NCBI GenBank assembly: GCA_022843505.1
Contig: JALHNN010000181.1
Coordinates: 1-6,081, forward strand
Direction: 5' to 3'
Length of the DNA stretch: 6,081 nucleotides
From: Sulfuritalea sp.
GTDB taxonomy: Bacteria > Pseudomonadota > Gammaproteobacteria > Burkholderiales > Rhodocyclaceae
Made by a program: the position numbers and the translations under genes. The number at the start of each line of letters is the position of its first letter. Within the stretch, counting starts at the first letter, position 1. Below the pieces are notes generated by a model. The model was given only the letters and a program-made list of their open reading frames with translations, was not told the DNA's origin and did not search any database. Positions 5,094-6,081 of this stretch are shown in pieces.

Positions 5094-5169
5094 AATGCGA
5101 GAAGCTCGCCGGTACCAAGAGTCGGCGCTGGCGATACGGCGTTGAAGCGGTGAGCCGCGTGCGAAGCAT
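5077..5169 (-). CDS. Possible 30-codon leader ORF upstream of lrgAB
   Basis: A minus-strand ORF of 30 codons starts at 5169 behind a consensus GGAGG (5179-5175) with a five-base gap, one of the best ribosome sites in the window. The peptide is basic, with arginines concentrated in the first 16 residues and a single cysteine near the end. Its TGA overlaps a second ATG (TGATG) that opens a 10-codon ORF ending at 5045, 24 bases before the lrgA start. It could be a leader peptide affecting lrgA expression, the remnant of a decayed gene, or chance. I recognise no homologue, and the frame does not join lrgA. Confidence 0.3.
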   Translation of the reverse strand: MLRTRLTASTPYRQRRLLVPASFSHCPGQR

Positions 5170-5225
5170 GGGATCCTCCGCGTAGCGCGAGCGACAGGTA
5201 GGCGGGATGGGGCAGGGCGCCGATG

Positions 5226-5630
5226 CTACTTGTAGATCATTCGCGCGATGCGCGCGCGGTAGAACAGGATGCCGATTCGGTCGATCTCGCGCTCGACGCT
5301 GGCGTCCTCATTGTCATCGCAGGCTTCCTTGAGCGCAATCGACGAACGGATCATCGCGGCGTACTCGGGGATCGGACGGGTGGCGAGCTTGCGCACCCGT
5401 TCCATGATTTCTCCATTCATGTCGCAGGCCTCGGCGGCACGGCTGCCCCCGGGGGGGGCATTCCACATGCCTGACATCAGTTCGTAAAGGGCATACACCG
5501 CGTCCTTGCGGGGCGACAGTTCGGAAGCGTCGCCGGATGGACGATTGCCATCCTCCTGCGCGAATGCGGCGGACGCCGACAGCATCAGCGCTGCCAGCGC
5601 AACTCTCCATGTCCAGCGTCCTTGGTCCAT
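5226..5630 (-). CDS. Small secreted (periplasmic) protein of unknown function
   Basis: A 134-residue protein with a clear Sec signal peptide: a basic and aromatic n-region (MDQGRWTWR), the hydrophobic core VALAALMLSASAA, and an AFA cleavage motif after about residue 24. The mature part of about 110 residues is mostly helical and charged, with two cysteines (Cys69 and Cys104) that could form a disulfide in the periplasm. No known domain is evident. GGAGG lies five bases before the ATG and fixes the start. A TATATCAT sequence at 5671-5678 on the same strand is a plausible -10. The gene contains an unusual run of eight Cs on the coding strand (5451-5458, encoding Ala-Pro-Pro-Gly), where slippage would truncate the protein. 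It lies between boxA and lrgAB on the same strand but is separated from boxA by a strong hairpin. Confidence 0.8.
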   Translation of the reverse strand: MDQGRWTWRVALAALMLSASAAFAQEDGNRPSGDASELSPRKDAVYALYELMSGMWNAPPGGSRAAEACDMNGEIMERVRKLATRPIPEYAAMIRSSIALKEACDDNEDASVEREIDRIGILFYRARIARMIYK

Positions 5631-5670
5631 CGCGCCTCCAATCCCGTGCCCTGTCGTTGCCGTGGAGGGG

Positions 5671-5678
5671 ATGATATA
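5671..5678 (-). promoter_or_regulatory. Possible -10 element for the secreted protein gene
   Basis: On the minus strand, TATATCAT contains two overlapping -10-like hexamers (TATATC and TATCAT, each five of six to consensus) about 40 bases before the ATG at 5630. It stands out as AT-rich in a very GC-rich region. No good -35 is seen. The position, between the boxA hairpin and the gene, fits an independent promoter. Confidence 0.4.
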
Positions 5679-5736
5679 GAGGATTGGCTTTTCCGGTCGG
5701 ACTTCGTGCAGTGGCCGGCAAGCCGATCCAGGCGCG

Positions 5737-5771
5737 CGCGAATCCCGGGCAAAGGGGCGCCGGGATTCGCG
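5737..5771 (-). terminator. Strong hairpin directly after boxA, likely terminator
   Basis: A perfect 12-base-pair inverted repeat, CGCGAATCCCGG (5737-5748) and CCGGGATTCGCG (5760-5771), with an 11-base loop, starts four bases after the boxA stop codon. No U-tract follows on the boxA strand. Position and perfection suggest an mRNA end or stabilising structure for the transcript arriving from the right. Confidence 0.6.
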
Positions 5772-5775
5772 ACCC

Positions 5776-6081
5776 TCAATACGTCTCGACGTGATACCGC
5801 CCCTGCTGCAGCATCTGCGGGCGCAGGCTGCCCCAGTCGAGGCCGTTTGCCTGGCATAGCGCGGTGAAAGCTTCCTCGACGCCTTTCTCCATGCCCTTGA
5901 GGCCGCAGATATAGACGTAGGTGTTCTCGTCCTTCAGCAGGCGCGCGACGTCCGCGCCGCGATCGCGCAACAGGTCCTGCACGTAGCGCTTGGGTTCGCC
6001 GGGAACGCGCGAGAAGGCGAGATTCATGTCGATGAATTCCTTGGGCAGCTTGGTCAGGGGCCCGACGTAGGGCAGTTCGCC
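5776..6081 (-). CDS. boxA: Benzoyl-CoA 2,3-epoxidase reductase component BoxA, C-terminal part
   Basis: The last 101 residues of a plant-type ferredoxin-NADP reductase-like protein are visible; the 5' part lies beyond the right edge, and the frame is open to base 6081. NADP-domain features are clear: AFSRVPGEPKRYVQD (22-36 of the visible part), YVYICGLKGMEKGVEEAF (55-72), and a C-terminal aromatic Tyr after GRYHVE, the residue that stacks on FAD in this family. The GELPYVGPL start and GRYHVETY end match what I remember of BoxA, the NADPH-oxidising, FAD and iron-sulfur reductase that supplies electrons to the diiron epoxidase BoxB in the aerobic benzoyl-CoA pathway. The iron-sulfur domain cannot be checked here, so another ferredoxin-NADP reductase remains possible. 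An internal ATG at 6027 is not the start. Confidence 0.8.
   Translation of the reverse strand, partial: GELPYVGPLTKLPKEFIDMNLAFSRVPGEPKRYVQDLLRDRGADVARLLKDENTYVYICGLKGMEKGVEEAFTALCQANGLDWGSLRPQMLQQGRYHVETY

Noticed and set aside
1..6081. tRNA, rRNA, CRISPR array, insertion sequence or phage attachment site
   Set aside because: I found no cloverleaf, no regularly spaced repeats, no transposase or integrase motif and no flanking target duplications.

Overview
The window is about two thirds G+C, densely packed with genes, and has third-position GC bias in every real reading frame. The protein set (a BoxA-type benzoyl-CoA epoxidase reductase, an ECF sigma factor next to a secreted DsrE-like protein, LrgAB, and small membrane zinc-ribbon proteins) suggests a chromosome segment of a betaproteobacterium, most likely from the Azoarcus/Thauera/Aromatoleum group (Rhodocyclales). 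This is an inference from protein resemblance, not a database result. I see no rRNA, tRNA, CRISPR array, transposase or integrase, and no stretch over 300 bases lacks a gene.

Left part (1-1116): a minus-strand ECF sigma factor gene (5-550) runs into a downstream gene through an ATGA overlap at the left edge; that gene is probably its anti-sigma factor. Divergent from it is a secreted DsrE-family protein (685-1116). The 134-base gap holds two back-to-back ECF-type promoters, GGAATA-N16-CGTC, one facing each gene, with the same spacing and a shared 12-base block at the -10 side. This looks like a self-contained autoregulated sigma module whose output includes the DsrE protein. It is the most interesting structure in the window.

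Middle (1117-3817): two small plus-strand membrane proteins of unknown function (1173-1475 and 1585-1842) converge on a minus-strand zinc-independent MDR-family NADPH:quinone reductase-like gene (1858-2862). Divergent from that is a pair of plus-strand genes (3001-3411 and 3416-3817), four bases apart, each encoding a two-helix membrane protein with a C-terminal cysteine zinc-ribbon-like motif.

Right part (3930-6081, all minus strand): lrgA-lrgB, overlapping by ATGA; a 205-base upstream region with a possible 30-codon leader ORF and two copies of a palindromic 10-mer; a small secreted protein gene (5226-5630) carrying a C8 homopolymer; a strong hairpin; and the 3' end of boxA, which runs off the right edge. 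BoxA passes electrons from NADPH to the BoxB epoxidase in aerobic benzoate degradation, so an aromatic-degradation cluster probably lies beyond that edge.
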